Positions 17,735 through 27,237 of a stretch of DNA of 64,000 nt are shown in pieces (the first letter of the stretch is position 1; each line of letters opens with the position of its first letter). Source of the DNA: Candidatus Latescibacterota bacterium. Its GTDB lineage: Bacteria; Latescibacterota; UBA2968; UBA8231. Location of the stretch: NCBI GenBank assembly GCA_022826515.1, contig JAJDUT010000041.1, positions 1 to 64,000 on the forward strand, in the 5' to 3' direction. The position numbers were made by a program, and so were the translations under genes. Below the pieces are notes generated by a model. That model worked only from the letters and a program-made list of their open reading frames with translations. It was not told where the DNA came from and ran no database searches.

Positions 17735-19480
17735 TCACGGCTCTATTGCGCGATACTCCACCAGTGCCGACCGGCCTACGATATAGACGATACGCCCCCA
17801 CATTTCGACGCCATTGGCATCCATCAGTCGCAAGTCTTCATCAAAAGAAAAGTGAACGGGTTGGCTCTGGCCTTGATTGATGGTGATGTTCGAGGCATAG
17901 AGATAGGTTCGGTCATGGGGGCCGCGAATGGGATTGAGCTGCCCCTTGAACCCCGGAATGGTGCCGGTTGCCTCGGGAAAAATCACCGCGCCGCCGCCAG
18001 AAAGGGATTTGAGTTCCACCGCCAGCGCACCATCCGCCGGAACCCACCCATGTTCAAGGTGTGCGGCACAGCCCTTGGCGGCGACGAACACAGTCATGGG
18101 CAGGTTTGTCGCGTACAAGTCCAGTGCCGCTTCTCCGTTCTCATCTGTCGTAGCTCGTTTCCAAGTGTTGTCGGGGAATAGCCCTAGCAAGTCGGCTCCC
18201 GCGACCGGGCGACCCTCTCGACGAACCGTCACCACCACAGTAGCTGGCGTGGCATTCGTGGCCGCGGAGGGCAGCATCAGGAAGAGGTCGGACTCACTAA
18301 GGATCCAATACGTGGGGGCTTTCCCGCTCAACGCCTCGGTCTCGCGCAGGATAATGGGAACCCCATCGCCGCGCCGCTCCATGAAGAATTGACGCTTTTC
18401 AGAACCGGGAATGTCGCCAACGGGCATTCGTCCGAGCGCGGATGCAATGGTTTCGTTGCGCGTCGCTTGCCGAGCGGCCATGCTGTCAATGGTGAGGTTG
18501 TTGGCCAGCCCACCCGGCGAATTGATCTCTATGCGGTCGGCAAACATGGATACTCGAATTCGGCTGACGCGGATCGAATAGTCCCGATGGGCGACGGCAT
18601 TCACCATCGCCTCGAAAAGTGCTTCGGCACTGTACTGTGGAAGATCTAGGCGGGCGGGTTTCTTGTACGCCCCAACGCGCATGTTGCGCATCACAAAGGC
18701 CATGGCGTCCGCCACCTGCTGGTTGATCGGCCCCGTGATGACCCGCGTATCGAGTTGGCCGGACGCCCGGTCCTCGCCGCGATAGTGGGTCGCGGTAATG
18801 CAAGCGCTGGGAAGCCACTCCTCTGGCGCGTGAGTACACAGGAGAATCCCCGCCACCGTGGCTCGCATTACGCCGTCCTCATCCCTGCCCAACAGTGCGA
18901 GTTTTTCCAAGGCCGTTTCGGGATCGGCCCGCCCGCCCACGCTGAGCAGCGGTTTCCAAAGTGTCTCCTCCAGCGTGCGGTATCCGGTATCCGGCACGGG
19001 CTGCTCATCGAACCAGCGATAACGCGCTTGGCCGCGCTGTTGAGCCAAGCGCATTCGCTCGTCGCTGGCCATCTGTCGTTTGGAACTACCGACGCGCCGG
19101 AAGCTACCCCCCGGGCTGTCGTGCTGCGCGGTGCCTTTGGCTACTGAGACGGCCAACAGTGCTTTGTCGTCGAGTTCGTGGCGAGTAATGGTTACGTCGA
19201 AGAGCGGCGGCCTGATCGAGTGAGAACACAACTCGACGACCATGCGTTCCAAAGCGTCCATTTGTTCACGCGACATGCCCTGTATTGCACCGTCATCGGT
19301 GACACCACAGAGCAACACACCGCCGCTGGCATTGGCAAAAGCCGCTATTTCATCTGCCAAATCGTCTCGTTTGGGTGCCGTCGGACGGTCGGCGCGGAAC
19401 TCAACCTGCTTGAACTCCCAGTAGCTATCCTCCCCTAAATCCAATTGGCGTTTGATGTCTTCTGTGTTCATACGCATCAT
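17735..19480 (-). CDS. AlbA_2/Schlafen-like ATP-binding protein in the restriction operon
   Basis: About 581 residues. The N-terminus has an AlbA_2 (Schlafen-type) domain ('YWEFKQVEF' and '[18 protein letters not shown]'). The middle has an HATPase_c_4-like segment ('[18 protein letters not shown]' and '[11 protein letters not shown]'). The last 170 or so residues form a beta-rich domain with a carboxypeptidase-regulatory-like look ('[15 protein letters not shown]'). The ATG at 19480 is chosen because it overlaps the natural hsdM stop in an ATGA and has GGAG four bases upstream. A longer in-frame extension back to 20164 only overprints hsdM. Such genes recur between hsdM and hsdS in type I loci; the role is unproven, with possible regulatory or nucleic-acid-binding functions. 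Confidence 0.82.
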   Translation of the reverse strand: MMRMNTEDIKRQLDLGEDSYWEFKQVEFRADRPTAPKRDDLADEIAAFANASGGVLLCGVTDDGAIQGMSREQMDALERMVVELCSHSIRPPLFDVTITRHELDDKALLAVSVAKGTAQHDSPGGSFRRVGSSKRQMASDERMRLAQQRGQARYRWFDEQPVPDTGYRTLEETLWKPLLSVGGRADPETALEKLALLGRDEDGVMRATVAGILLCTHAPEEWLPSACITATHYRGEDRASGQLDTRVITGPINQQVADAMAFVMRNMRVGAYKKPARLDLPQYSAEALFEAMVNAVAHRDYSIRVSRIRVSMFADRIEINSPGGLANNLTIDSMAARQATRNETIASALGRMPVGDIPGSEKRQFFMERRGDGVPIILRETEALSGKAPTYWILSESDLFLMLPSAATNATPATVVVTVRREGRPVAGADLLGLFPDNTWKRATTDENGEAALDLYATNLPMTVFVAAKGCAAHLEHGWVPADGALAVELKSLSGGGAVIFPEATGTIPGFKGQLNPIRGPHDRTYLYASNITINQGQSQPVHFSFDEDLRLMDANGVEMWGRIVYIVGRSALVEYRAIEP

Positions 19481-19614
19481 CTTTCTCCAAACCCCAGCTT
19501 CGCCAAGTTCGCCGCAATAGCCGCGTCCAGCCTTTGTCCCTCGGCCTGCTGCTCCCGCCACTGCGCTGTCAGCCGCTGCATCTTCTCCGCGAAAGGCTCC
19601 CCATCGTCCTCCTA
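19477..19614 (-). pseudogene. hsdM C-terminal extension separated by an in-frame amber codon
   Basis: The hsdM frame hits TAG at 19614-19612, then continues open in the same frame for 44 codons ('[17 protein letters not shown]' onward, ending '..[10 protein letters not shown]') to a TGA at 19479-19477 that overlaps the next gene's ATG. The segment matches the conserved HsdM tail ('..EVEDDGEPFEEKM..'), so the amber is a nonsense change, probably GAG or similar to TAG, or a readthrough site. Confidence 0.85.
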
Positions 19615-21066
19615 CACCTCGGCACCAACATAGCACCCCGGCGTGAGGACATACCCGTGCTTGCGAACCTCTTCCAGCGACGCACTCTTGCAAAAGCCGG
19701 GAACATCTTCGTAGTCGCCTGCCTCCTCCTCGCCTCTCCAAGCGTGATACGCACGGGCGATGCGAGCGATGTCCTCTGGTGCAAAATCGCGGTGGGTGCG
19801 GTCCACCATAAACCCCAACTTCCTCGCGTCGATAAACAAAATCTCGCTCCGGCGGTCGCGGTATTTGCCATTGCGCCGGTTGCGGGACAAAAACCAGAGG
19901 CAGGCCGGTATCTGGGTCGAATAGAAAAGCTGGCCGGGCAGCGCAACCATGCAATCTACCAAGTCGGCTTCTATCAGACTCTTTCTGATGTCGCCCTCTC
20001 TCGACTGGTTGGACGACATAGAGCCGTTGGCCAACACGAAACCCGCCGCACCCGTGGGCGCAAGGTGGTGGACGATGTGCTGCACCCAAGCGAAATTGGC
20101 ATTGCCCTTCGGCGGTGCCCCGAACTGCCAACGCTGGTCCTCTTGCAGCCGCTCGCCGCCCCAATCGGAGATGTTGAACGGCGGATTGGCGAGAATGAAG
20201 TCGGCCTTCAAGTCGGGATGGCGGTCGTTGTGAAAGCTGTCGCCGTGGGCGATTTGGCCCTCAATGCCCCGGATCGCCAAGTTCATCTTAGCCAGCCGCC
20301 ACGTAGTGTAATTGGACTCCTGACCGTAGATGGAGATGTCAGAGCGAGCACTACCCGAGGTATGGGCGTCGATGAATTCCACCGACTGGACGAACATGCC
20401 TGAAGAGCCGCAGCAGGGATCATAGACCCGGCCTTGGTACGGCTCTAGCATCTCGACAAGGAGCTTGACCACGCTGCGCGGGGTGTAAAACTCGCCCCCT
20501 CGCTTGCCTTCGGCGCTGGCAAACTGAGAAAGGAAGTACTCATAGACCCGGCCCAACACGTCCTTGGAGCGGGCCTCGGCGTCGCCGACGGTGATATTGC
20601 TCACGAGGTCTATGAGTTGTCCAAGCCGCTGCTTGTCCAAGATGGGCCGGGCGTAGTCCTTGGGCAGCACATCCTTGAGGGCAGGGTTGTCGCGCTCGAT
20701 ACCGGCCATAGCCTCATCTACGACTTGGCCGATGGTGGGCTGCCGCGCCTGCTGTTTGAGACGCGACCAGCGGGCCTCCACCGGCACCCAAAAAATGTTC
20801 TCGGCGCGGTACTCGTCTGGGTCCTCGGGATCAGCCCCTGCGCTCCGCTCCGCCTCCAGCCGGGTATATGCTTCCTCGAAAGCATCGGAGATGTACTTGA
20901 GGAAGATAAGACCCAAGACGACGTGCTTGTATTCAGCCGCGTCCATGCTACCCCGCAGGGCATCAGCCATTTGCCATAGCTCGGCCTCGTAGCCGGTGGT
21001 GGCTCCGTTGCCGGTCTGCTCACGCTCTGTGTTGGAGGATGTCCGTCTCTGTCGCGTTGTCGTCAT
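19612..21066 (-). CDS. hsdM: Type I restriction enzyme, M (methyltransferase) subunit, C-terminally cut by a stop codon
   Basis: A 484-residue N6-adenine methyltransferase. It has the N-terminal helical domain ('[19 protein letters not shown]'), '[11 protein letters not shown]' (190-200), the SAM-binding motif '[10 protein letters not shown]' (217-226) and catalytic NPPF (294-297). It methylates host sites with HsdS. It is the first gene of the leftward operon. An in-frame TAG removes the last 44 residues (see 19477-19614), a region that in related enzymes is helical and contributes to HsdS contact. Activity may be reduced or lost, or the stop may be read through. Confidence 0.93.
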   Translation of the reverse strand: MTTTRQRRTSSNTEREQTGNGATTGYEAELWQMADALRGSMDAAEYKHVVLGLIFLKYISDAFEEAYTRLEAERSAGADPEDPDEYRAENIFWVPVEARWSRLKQQARQPTIGQVVDEAMAGIERDNPALKDVLPKDYARPILDKQRLGQLIDLVSNITVGDAEARSKDVLGRVYEYFLSQFASAEGKRGGEFYTPRSVVKLLVEMLEPYQGRVYDPCCGSSGMFVQSVEFIDAHTSGSARSDISIYGQESNYTTWRLAKMNLAIRGIEGQIAHGDSFHNDRHPDLKADFILANPPFNISDWGGERLQEDQRWQFGAPPKGNANFAWVQHIVHHLAPTGAAGFVLANGSMSSNQSREGDIRKSLIEADLVDCMVALPGQLFYSTQIPACLWFLSRNRRNGKYRDRRSEILFIDARKLGFMVDRTHRDFAPEDIARIARAYHAWRGEEEAGDYEDVPGFCKSASLEEVRKHGYVLTPGCYVGAEV

Positions 21067-21275
21067 TGTATTCCACTTCTAAATAGTATCCTGTGGGACG
21101 ATCATAAAAGCCAGCAGAACAAATTAATACACCGGCAGACGGTTGCCCACCGTCCCGGACGCCTGACTCGTGTGCGGGCAAAATGGAAGCCTACGGAGCC
21201 TTAGACGGCTTACATGGCCATTTCCACACCCCCTTTGGTGGTGAATTCTCGCCTTCCCATCGCCTTGCCCCATCC

Positions 21276-21304
21276 TTGACATTTCGCAGTTCAAAGCATA
21301 AAAT
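21276..21304 (+). promoter_or_regulatory. Sigma-70-type promoter of the TPR-efp-acc block
   Basis: TTGACA (21276-21281), a 17-base spacer and TAAAAT (21299-21304), 42 bases before the TPR gene's ATG. The rest of the 280-base divergent region (21067-21346) shows no gene. No equally good promoter for the leftward hsdM operon was found in it. Confidence 0.7.
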
Positions 21305-21346
21305 AGCCTCGCGTTTTAGTCGCCTTAGCACCCCATCCCTAGCGTC

Positions 21347-22369
21347 ATGGCCGACTCCATCGCCAAACTAGAAAAGGCACTTCGCCGCGACCCGGATTCC
21401 CCGCGCTTCGCTCGCCTCGCTGATCTCTATCTCAAACGCGGGCACATCGAGCGCGCCATCGAACTGTGCCAAAAGGGTTGTGCGAGTTTTCCCGGTTACG
21501 CCACTGGCTTTATCGTCCTCAGCAAGTGCTATGAAAAACGGGGGAACTTAGAAGAAGCGCGCAAAGCCATGGAACAAGCTCTGCGGATCGACCCAGAAAA
21601 CCCCAGCGGGTACAAGCGCCTCGCCCACCTTTTTGAGCAACTCGACATCGCGCCGCAGGCTTTGCAAAGCCTGCGCCAAGCCGCGTATTTTGACCCTTTC
21701 GACACCTCGTTAGCCGAACAGATCAACCGCTTCGCCCGCCAAACCCACCAAGAGGCACCCGAAGCCAAACCCGAAGCCAAACCCGAACCCAAACCTAAAC
21801 CCGAACCCAAACCCGAAGCCGAACCCAAACCCGAACCCAAACCCGAAGCCAAACCTAAACCCGAACCCAAACCCAAACCTGAACCCGAAGCCGAAGCCAA
21901 GCCCAAACCCAAACCCGAAGCCAAACCCAAAGCCGAAGCCGAAGCCAAACCCAAAGCCGAAGCCGAAGCCGAAGCCAAACCCGAAGCCGAAGAGGTCGCG
22001 ACCGTCCCTAGCGCGGCCCCGGTCGAATCCACTCAGCCCCAAGCGCTGCCGCCAAACCAGCCTCCCGATGACGACCGCGACGACCTGTACGGCGACACCG
22101 ACGACCGCGAACTGCTCCGCCTCTTGCAGGAGATCGAAGAGGAGGATGCCGCCGAACCAGCGCCCGCACCAGAAGAGCCACCCACTCCGGCCGATAGCGA
22201 GCCAAGCGCACCGAAAAGCAAGCGCATTGCCACCATGACGCTGGCCGAGATCTATACTACGCAGGGTTTGACCCAGAAGGCGATCGAAACGTATCGCGAG
22301 CTGCTCGAACAAGAGCCGAACAACACCATCATCCGCAGCAAGCTATCTTCACTAGAACAAAAACAATAA
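21347..22369 (+). CDS. TPR protein with long Lys-Pro-Glu/Ala linker
   Basis: A 340-residue protein. Residues 1-125 hold three or so tetratricopeptide repeats ('YLKRGHIERAIELCQKG', 'RGNLEEARKAMEQALRIDP'). Residues 135-215 are a low-complexity K-P-E/K-A-E linker built on hexanucleotide units. The C-terminus has another TPR-like pair ('LAEIYTTQGLTQKAIETY'). No signal peptide. It is probably a scaffold; its position ahead of efp-accB-accC may reflect co-transcription. The repeat DNA (about 21750-21990) opens long antisense frames that are not genes. Confidence 0.8.
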   Translation: MADSIAKLEKALRRDPDSPRFARLADLYLKRGHIERAIELCQKGCASFPGYATGFIVLSKCYEKRGNLEEARKAMEQALRIDPENPSGYKRLAHLFEQLDIAPQALQSLRQAAYFDPFDTSLAEQINRFARQTHQEAPEAKPEAKPEPKPKPEPKPEAEPKPEPKPEAKPKPEPKPKPEPEAEAKPKPKPEAKPKAEAEAKPKAEAEAEAKPEAEEVATVPSAAPVESTQPQALPPNQPPDDDRDDLYGDTDDRELLRLLQEIEEEDAAEPAPAPEEPPTPADSEPSAPKSKRIATMTLAEIYTTQGLTQKAIETYRELLEQEPNNTIIRSKLSSLEQKQ

Positions 22370-22389
22370 CGCACACTAACGGGAAAGAG

Positions 22390-22947
22390 ATGGCAGACAC
22401 CACGGATTTTAGAAACGGCTTTACCATGTCCCTCGACGGCGAGCTCTTCTCCATCGTCGAATTTCAGCATGTCAAACCGGGCAAGGGCAGCGCCTTCGTG
22501 CGCACCAAGCTCAAAAACACCAAAACCGGTGCCGTGCTCGACCGCACCTTCCGCTCGGGCGACAAAGTCGAGCAAGTCCGGCTCGAAAAGCGCCAGATGC
22601 AGTACCTATATTCCGACCAAGGGCTATACTACTTCATGGACTTGGACACCTACGATCAGCTCCAGGTGTCCGCAGTGCTCGTTGGCACGGCCAGCAACCT
22701 CCTCAAAGAAAGCGAGAACGCCTTCCTCCTCATAGCGGGTGAGGAGGTCGTCTCCGTCGAGCTACCCAACTTCGTCTCCCTTGCCGTCACCCACACCGAA
22801 CCGGGCATCAAAGGCGACACCGCCACCGGCGCGGTCAAGCCAGCCACCCTAGAAACAGGCTACGTGGTGCAAGTGCCGCTCTTTATCAACAAGGGCGACC
22901 AGCTCAAGGTCGATACCCGCACGGGCGAATACGTAGAGCGCGTTTGA
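22390..22947 (+). CDS. efp: Elongation factor P
   Basis: A 185-residue EF-P of normal length with the conserved loop 'VKPGKGSAFVRTKL', whose tip Lys32 is the usual modification site, and the C-terminal OB domain ending 'VDTRTGEYVERV'. It relieves ribosome stalling at polyproline, which suits the Pro-rich proteins nearby. It lies 20 bases after the TPR gene and 18 before accB, in the same direction, so an operon is likely. Confidence 0.97.
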   Translation: MADTTDFRNGFTMSLDGELFSIVEFQHVKPGKGSAFVRTKLKNTKTGAVLDRTFRSGDKVEQVRLEKRQMQYLYSDQGLYYFMDLDTYDQLQVSAVLVGTASNLLKESENAFLLIAGEEVVSVELPNFVSLAVTHTEPGIKGDTATGAVKPATLETGYVVQVPLFINKGDQLKVDTRTGEYVERV

Positions 22948-22965
22948 GAAAGGACGACACCTCCT

Positions 22966-23430
22966 GTGAACGAAGACAAGCTCCGCAAACTGCTAGAGCT
23001 TTTTCGCGCTAGCGATCTAGAAGAGATAGAGGTCCAACACAGCTTCTGGCACGGCACGCGCATCCGCTTAACTCGCAGTCGTGCACCCTCCCCTGTGGCC
23101 CCTGCTGCTTCCATGCCCGTTGCGCCGATTGTGTCCACCGCGCCCCCTGAGCCTGCGGCTCCAGCACCCGCCGAAAAGACCGACGACGGCCTCCACGAAG
23201 TGCTATCGCCCATGGTCGGCACGTTTTACCGGGCCGCCTCGCCCGAAGCCGATCCCTTTGTGCGCGAGGGCGAGCGCATCGAAAGCGGCCAGACCCTCTG
23301 CATCATCGAGGCCATGAAGATCATGAACGAGATTCCCGCGGATGTCCAAGGCGAAGTCGTAGAGATTCTCGTCGGCGACGCCCAGCCCGTTGAATACAAC
23401 CAAGCGCTGTTCAAAATTCGCCCCGACTAA
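22966..23430 (+). CDS. accB: Biotin carboxyl carrier protein of acetyl-CoA carboxylase
   Basis: A 154-residue BCCP with a GTG start. The N-terminal helical segment ('LLELFRASDLEEIEV') leads into a Pro/Ala linker (about 45-68) and the biotinyl domain with 'IIEAMKIMNEI', whose Lys carries biotin. It donates the carboxyl group for malonyl-CoA synthesis with AccC and the carboxyltransferase (not in the window). It lies six bases before accC. Confidence 0.95.
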   Translation: MNEDKLRKLLELFRASDLEEIEVQHSFWHGTRIRLTRSRAPSPVAPAASMPVAPIVSTAPPEPAAPAPAEKTDDGLHEVLSPMVGTFYRAASPEADPFVREGERIESGQTLCIIEAMKIMNEIPADVQGEVVEILVGDAQPVEYNQALFKIRPD

Positions 23431-23436
23431 GCGGCT

Positions 23437-24783
23437 GTGTTCGAGAAAATCCTCATTGCCGACCGCGGCGAAATCGCGCTGCGCGTCATCCGCGCCTGCA
23501 AGGAAATGGGTATCGCGACGGTGGCTGTCCACTCCCAAGCCGACACCCGCTCCTTGCACGTATCTTTTGCCGACGAGGACGTCTGCATCGGGCCGGCGGC
23601 TGGCAAGGACAGCTACCGCAACATCGTCAATATCATCAGCGCCGCCCAACTGACCAACGCCGACGCGATCCACCCCGGCTATGGCCCCTTGGCCGAAAAC
23701 GCCGACTTTTCCGAAATCTGCGCCGATTGCGGCATCCAGTTCATCGGCCCGCCAACTGCGGCCATCCGCAAAATGGGCGACAAGGCCGTCGCTCGCCACA
23801 CCATGCAGGAGGCCGGCGTACCCGTCGTGCCGGGTAGCGAAGGCGCACTTCACTCGCTAGTCGAAGCCCGTCAATGGGCAGCAAAGATCGGCTTCCCGCT
23901 GCGTCTCAAGGCCTCGGCTGGCGGCGGTGGGCGCGGGATGCGGGTCGTCCGCGCGATGGATGAATTGGAGGAAGCCTATCAGATGGCGCGCCGCGAAGCG
24001 CGCACCGCCTTTACCAGCGACGCCGTGTACATGGAGCGCTCCATCGAAGAAGCGCGCCACATCGAAATCCAAGTTCTCGGCGACCAACACGGGAACATCG
24101 TCCACCTCGGCGAGCGCGAGTGCTCCATTCAGCGACGGCACCAAAAGTTGCTCGAAGAAAGCCCCTCGCCAGTAGTTGACCCCGACTTGCGCCAGCAGCT
24201 CGGCGCGGCCGCCCTTGCCGGTGCAGCCGCGGTCGGCTACTACAGCGCGGGCACCATTGAACTCCTCGTCGATGCAGACCACAACTTCTACTTCATGGAG
24301 ATGAATACCCGCATCCAAGTCGAACATCCGGTTACTGAGATGGTCACCGGCATCGATTTAGTCAGGGAACAGATTCGCATCGCGGCCGGCGAGGCCCTCC
24401 GCTTTAGCCAAGAAGACATCCAACTCACCGGGCACGCCATTGAATGCCGGATCAACGCCGAAGATCCCGCGCGCAACTTCATCCCCTCTTCGGGCATCAT
24501 CGAAGCGCTCCACCTGCCGGGCGGCCCCGGCGTCCGCATCGACAGCCACATCTACCAAGGCTACGAGATTCCTCCTTACTACGATTCCCTGCTGGCCAAA
24601 ATCATCGCCTACGGCTCCGATCGCCCAAGTGCCATAGCGCGGATGCGGCGCATCTTAGGCGAATGCACCATAGAAGGCGTGTCCACCACCTTGCCTTTTC
24701 ACCGAACCCTACTCACCGAACCCGACTTTATCGCCGGGCAATTCGACACCAACTACGTAGCCAACTCGAAGTGGTCGTCTTAA
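23437..24783 (+). CDS. accC: Biotin carboxylase of acetyl-CoA carboxylase
   Basis: A 448-residue ATP-grasp biotin carboxylase with a GTG start ('[18 protein letters not shown]'). It contains the Gly-rich loop '[10 protein letters not shown]' and the active-site region '[15 protein letters not shown]'. It carboxylates BCCP using ATP and bicarbonate. Size and order (accB-accC) are standard. '[15 protein letters not shown]' departs slightly from the usual 'HPGYGFLAENA..F'. Confidence 0.96.
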   Translation: MFEKILIADRGEIALRVIRACKEMGIATVAVHSQADTRSLHVSFADEDVCIGPAAGKDSYRNIVNIISAAQLTNADAIHPGYGPLAENADFSEICADCGIQFIGPPTAAIRKMGDKAVARHTMQEAGVPVVPGSEGALHSLVEARQWAAKIGFPLRLKASAGGGGRGMRVVRAMDELEEAYQMARREARTAFTSDAVYMERSIEEARHIEIQVLGDQHGNIVHLGERECSIQRRHQKLLEESPSPVVDPDLRQQLGAAALAGAAAVGYYSAGTIELLVDADHNFYFMEMNTRIQVEHPVTEMVTGIDLVREQIRIAAGEALRFSQEDIQLTGHAIECRINAEDPARNFIPSSGIIEALHLPGGPGVRIDSHIYQGYEIPPYYDSLLAKIIAYGSDRPSAIARMRRILGECTIEGVSTTLPFHRTLLTEPDFIAGQFDTNYVANSKWSS

Positions 24784-24802
24784 GCAAGCACGAGAGGCAA
24801 TT

Positions 24803-25195
24803 ATGAGCCAGACCCAGATTCCCGAGCACCTGATCTACTCGGAAAGCCACGAATGGCTTCAGCTAGAAAGCGACATCGCCACTATCGGCATTACGGATTT
24901 CGCGCAAACCGAGTTGGGCGACATCGTATTCGCCGAGTTGCCCGAGGTGGGCGAGCACCTCGAACGAGGCGAGGCCTTTGGTACGCTTGAGGCGGTTAAG
25001 ACCGTCGCCGACCTGATCGCTCCGGCTTCCGGCGAGGTGCTAGAAGTCAACGACAGCCTCGCCGAAGAAGCCGAACAAATCAACGAAGACCCGTATGGCG
25101 GCGGTTGGCTGCTCAAGATCCGCATCGACGACGCTGCGGACTTGGAGGACTTGCTCAGCGCCCAAGACTACGCCGACCTGATCGCCAACCACTGA
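24803..25195 (+). CDS. gcvH: Glycine cleavage system H protein
   Basis: A 130-residue lipoyl carrier with 'YSESHEWLQLE' at the N-terminus and the lipoylation site 'GTLEAVKTVADLIAP' (modified Lys in 'AVKT'). It shuttles the aminomethyl group between P, T and L proteins. No other gcv gene is in the window, so it is either recruited to this operon or serves lipoate metabolism. It lies 19 bases after accC. Confidence 0.95.
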   Translation: MSQTQIPEHLIYSESHEWLQLESDIATIGITDFAQTELGDIVFAELPEVGEHLERGEAFGTLEAVKTVADLIAPASGEVLEVNDSLAEEAEQINEDPYGGGWLLKIRIDDAADLEDLLSAQDYADLIANH

Positions 25196-25231
25196 CCTTG
25201 CATTTATTCACTATAAGAATTAAAAATTAAG

Positions 25232-25273
25232 AATTAGGAATTAGGAATTGCGCTTAATTCCTAATTCCTAATT
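25232..25273. repeat. Perfect 18-bp A/T-rich inverted repeat
   Basis: AATTAGGAATTAGGAATT (25232-25249) and its exact complement (25256-25273) are separated by GCGCTT. Each arm contains the tandem heptamer ATTAGGA. It lies in the only AT-rich gap of this block (25196-25282), immediately before the HNH gene's GTG start. It could be a small mobile palindrome or a transcript-stabilising hairpin; no T-run follows, so it is a poor terminator. Confidence 0.8.
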
Positions 25274-25282
25274 TAATTAGCT

Positions 25283-25798
25283 GTGGATAGACTCTTGCTG
25301 GAAAGAACCGTACTGGTCCTCAACCAAAATTACGAGCCGCTAAGCGTATGCAGCGTGCGCCGGGCCTTGCTGCTGATTTTGCGCGGCAAAGCCGAAGCCG
25401 TCGAAAGAATGAACGAGGTGATTCATTCGGTCTCCCAAGACTTTCCGGTGCCCAGCGTCGTCCGCCTCGGGCGCTACATCCGCGCACCGCGCCGACGGGT
25501 CGTGCTTTCCAAGCGCAACATCCTCAAGCGCGACAATCACCAATGCCAGTACTGCGGCAGCAAAGAAGGCAAGCTAACGGTCGATCACATCGTGCCGCGC
25601 ACCAAAGGAGGCCAAGGGACTTGGGAAAACCTCGTCTGCGCCTGCGCCCTGTGCAACAACAAGAAAGGCGAACACCGGCCCGAGCAGGTCGGCCTCGAGC
25701 TGCGCAGCAAACCCAAGCGCCCCAATAACGTGAGCTTCATCCGCAATTTCGTCGGCATCGACGATCAGCGCTGGAAACCGTATCTTTTTATCGACTAA
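25283..25798 (+). CDS. HNH endonuclease family protein
   Basis: A 171-residue protein with a GTG start. The N-terminal 'VLVLNQNYEPLSVCSVRRALLLI' (VLVLNQNYEPL / SVCSVRRALLLI) is typical of a widespread chromosomal HNH family. The nuclease domain has zinc ligands 'CQYCGS' and 'CALCNNKK', and the catalytic 'LTVDHIVPRTKGG'. These genes occur in housekeeping contexts in many phyla and have no settled role. It lies 13 bases before scpA. Confidence 0.9.
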   Translation: MDRLLLERTVLVLNQNYEPLSVCSVRRALLLILRGKAEAVERMNEVIHSVSQDFPVPSVVRLGRYIRAPRRRVVLSKRNILKRDNHQCQYCGSKEGKLTVDHIVPRTKGGQGTWENLVCACALCNNKKGEHRPEQVGLELRSKPKRPNNVSFIRNFVGIDDQRWKPYLFID

Positions 25799-25811
25799 GG
25801 CAGGCGCTCTC

Positions 25812-26579
25812 ATGGAACGCGACGCAATCGAACAGGAAGAAACGGCTCTCTACGAAGTCAAGCTCGACGTCTTTGAAGGTCCGATGGACCTGTTGCTCTA
25901 TCTGATCCGCAAAGACGAGCTGGACATCTACGACATTCCCATCGCCCACATCACCACTCAGTACTTGGGCTTCTTGCAACACATCCACCAACTCGACATC
26001 GAACAGGCCAGCGATTTTATCCTCATGGCGGCCACCCTGCTGCGAATCAAGTCGCAGATGATGCTGCCCCGCGAAGACCTCGGTCTCGACGGCGACGGCG
26101 AAGAAGACCCACAGGCCGAGTTGATCCGCCGCCTGCTAGAGTACCAGCAGTTTAAGGACATTGCCGACTGGCTAGGCGTGCGCAAAGACGAGCGCCGCGA
26201 CGTGTACCTGCGCCGCCAAGGTCCGGGCGACAGCGTCGAGGAGTCAGCCCAGCTCCAGCCCGTATCGCTCTTCGACCTATTGGCCGTGTACAAGCACGTG
26301 CTCGACACGGTGCCCGAAAACTTGGTTCACCAAATCGTCGAAGAAGAAGTCTCAGTCGCCGAGTGCATCAACTACCTGCTGGCGGTGCTCGAGCGCAACT
26401 CGCGCATCAGCTTCATGGACCTGCTTCAAGGCCGCGACCGCCAAGCCCTAATCGCCACCTTCGTCGGGGTCCTAGAACTGCTCAAGACGCAGCGCGTCCG
26501 CGTGCAGCAGGCACGGCCCTTCGACGAGATCTGGATCGAGCAATCGCCATCCCAACCAACCGCAGCGGGGGCTATTTAG
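25812..26579 (+). CDS. scpA: Segregation and condensation protein A
   Basis: A 255-residue kleisin with the N-terminal signature 'VFEGPMDLLLYLIRKDELDIYDIPI' (VFEGPMDLLLYLI / RKDELDIYDIPI) and a winged-helix C-terminus ('ATFVGVLELLKTQRV'). It bridges SMC heads in chromosome condensation. scpB follows after four bases. Confidence 0.95.
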   Translation: MERDAIEQEETALYEVKLDVFEGPMDLLLYLIRKDELDIYDIPIAHITTQYLGFLQHIHQLDIEQASDFILMAATLLRIKSQMMLPREDLGLDGDGEEDPQAELIRRLLEYQQFKDIADWLGVRKDERRDVYLRRQGPGDSVEESAQLQPVSLFDLLAVYKHVLDTVPENLVHQIVEEEVSVAECINYLLAVLERNSRISFMDLLQGRDRQALIATFVGVLELLKTQRVRVQQARPFDEIWIEQSPSQPTAAGAI

Positions 26580-26583
26580 ACCC

Positions 26584-27237
26584 GTGAGCCGTGAACCCAC
26601 AACGGCCTCGCGCGACGTCAACCCTGCGCAGGCTCGGGCGATCATTGAGGCCATTCTGCTGACGGCAACCGAGCCAGTAACCCCGGGTCGCCTCGTCGAT
26701 CTGCTCGCCGGGTACAACGGCCGCCATATCCGCGAGGCCATCGACGCGCTCAACGCCCAGTACGAAGCGGCCGGGCACGGGATCGAAGTCGTCGAATTGG
26801 CCGGTGGCTATCAACTCGCCTCGCGCCAAGAACACGGGCCTTGGCTGCGCAAGTACCACAAGACCTCGCGCCAAGTGCGCCTCACGCCAGCGGGCCTCGA
26901 AGTCCTCGCCATCGTCGCCTTCAAGCAGCCGGTCACCCGCGTCGAGATCGACAACATCCGTGGCGTTAGCTCGGCCAGCGTGTTACAAACGCTGATGGAA
27001 CTCAACATGGTCCGCCTCGCCGGCCGCTCCGAGGGCATTGGCAAGCCCATGCTCTTTGGCACGACCCGAGAATTTTTGGTCCACTTTGGGCTGCGAGGGC
27101 TGGGCGAGTTGCCCAAGCCCAAGGAATTAGCAGAACTGCTCGCCGAGGGCCAGCAGCCGACTGCCGCCCGTCAGCTCGCCTCCGAGCTAGACGAGTTGCA
27201 AAAGCAGGCAGAGGACGACGACGATGAACGCTCCTGA
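26584..27237 (+). CDS. scpB: Segregation and condensation protein B
   Basis: A 217-residue protein with a GTG start and two winged-helix domains ('IIEAILLTATEPVTP' and 'TPAGLEVLAIVAFKQPVTR'), plus the family's 'GRSEGIGKPMLFGTT' loop (GRSEGIGKPML / FGTT). It binds ScpA in the SMC complex. Its 3' end overlaps the rluB start by 14 bases. Confidence 0.95.
   Translation: MSREPTTASRDVNPAQARAIIEAILLTATEPVTPGRLVDLLAGYNGRHIREAIDALNAQYEAAGHGIEVVELAGGYQLASRQEHGPWLRKYHKTSRQVRLTPAGLEVLAIVAFKQPVTRVEIDNIRGVSSASVLQTLMELNMVRLAGRSEGIGKPMLFGTTREFLVHFGLRGLGELPKPKELAELLAEGQQPTAARQLASELDELQKQAEDDDDERS

Noticed and set aside
19612..19614. Amber recoding (for example pyrrolysine) in hsdM
   Set aside because: TAG is used as an ordinary stop by neighbours (for example the genes ending at 50551 and 59802), and no recoding signal is seen; nonsense change is simpler.
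19481..20164. Upstream extension of the AlbA_2-type gene
   Set aside because: It overprints hsdM in another frame and lacks protein-like motifs; the ATGA overlap at 19477-19480 marks the real start.
19534..20403. Plus-strand open frame of 289 codons opposite hsdM
   Set aside because: Antisense shadow of a well-conserved methyltransferase with no recognisable domain.
21529..22312. Antisense open frames rich in Gly-Phe-Gly or Ser-Gly-Leu
   Set aside because: They are the complement of the K-P-E hexanucleotide repeats in the TPR gene.
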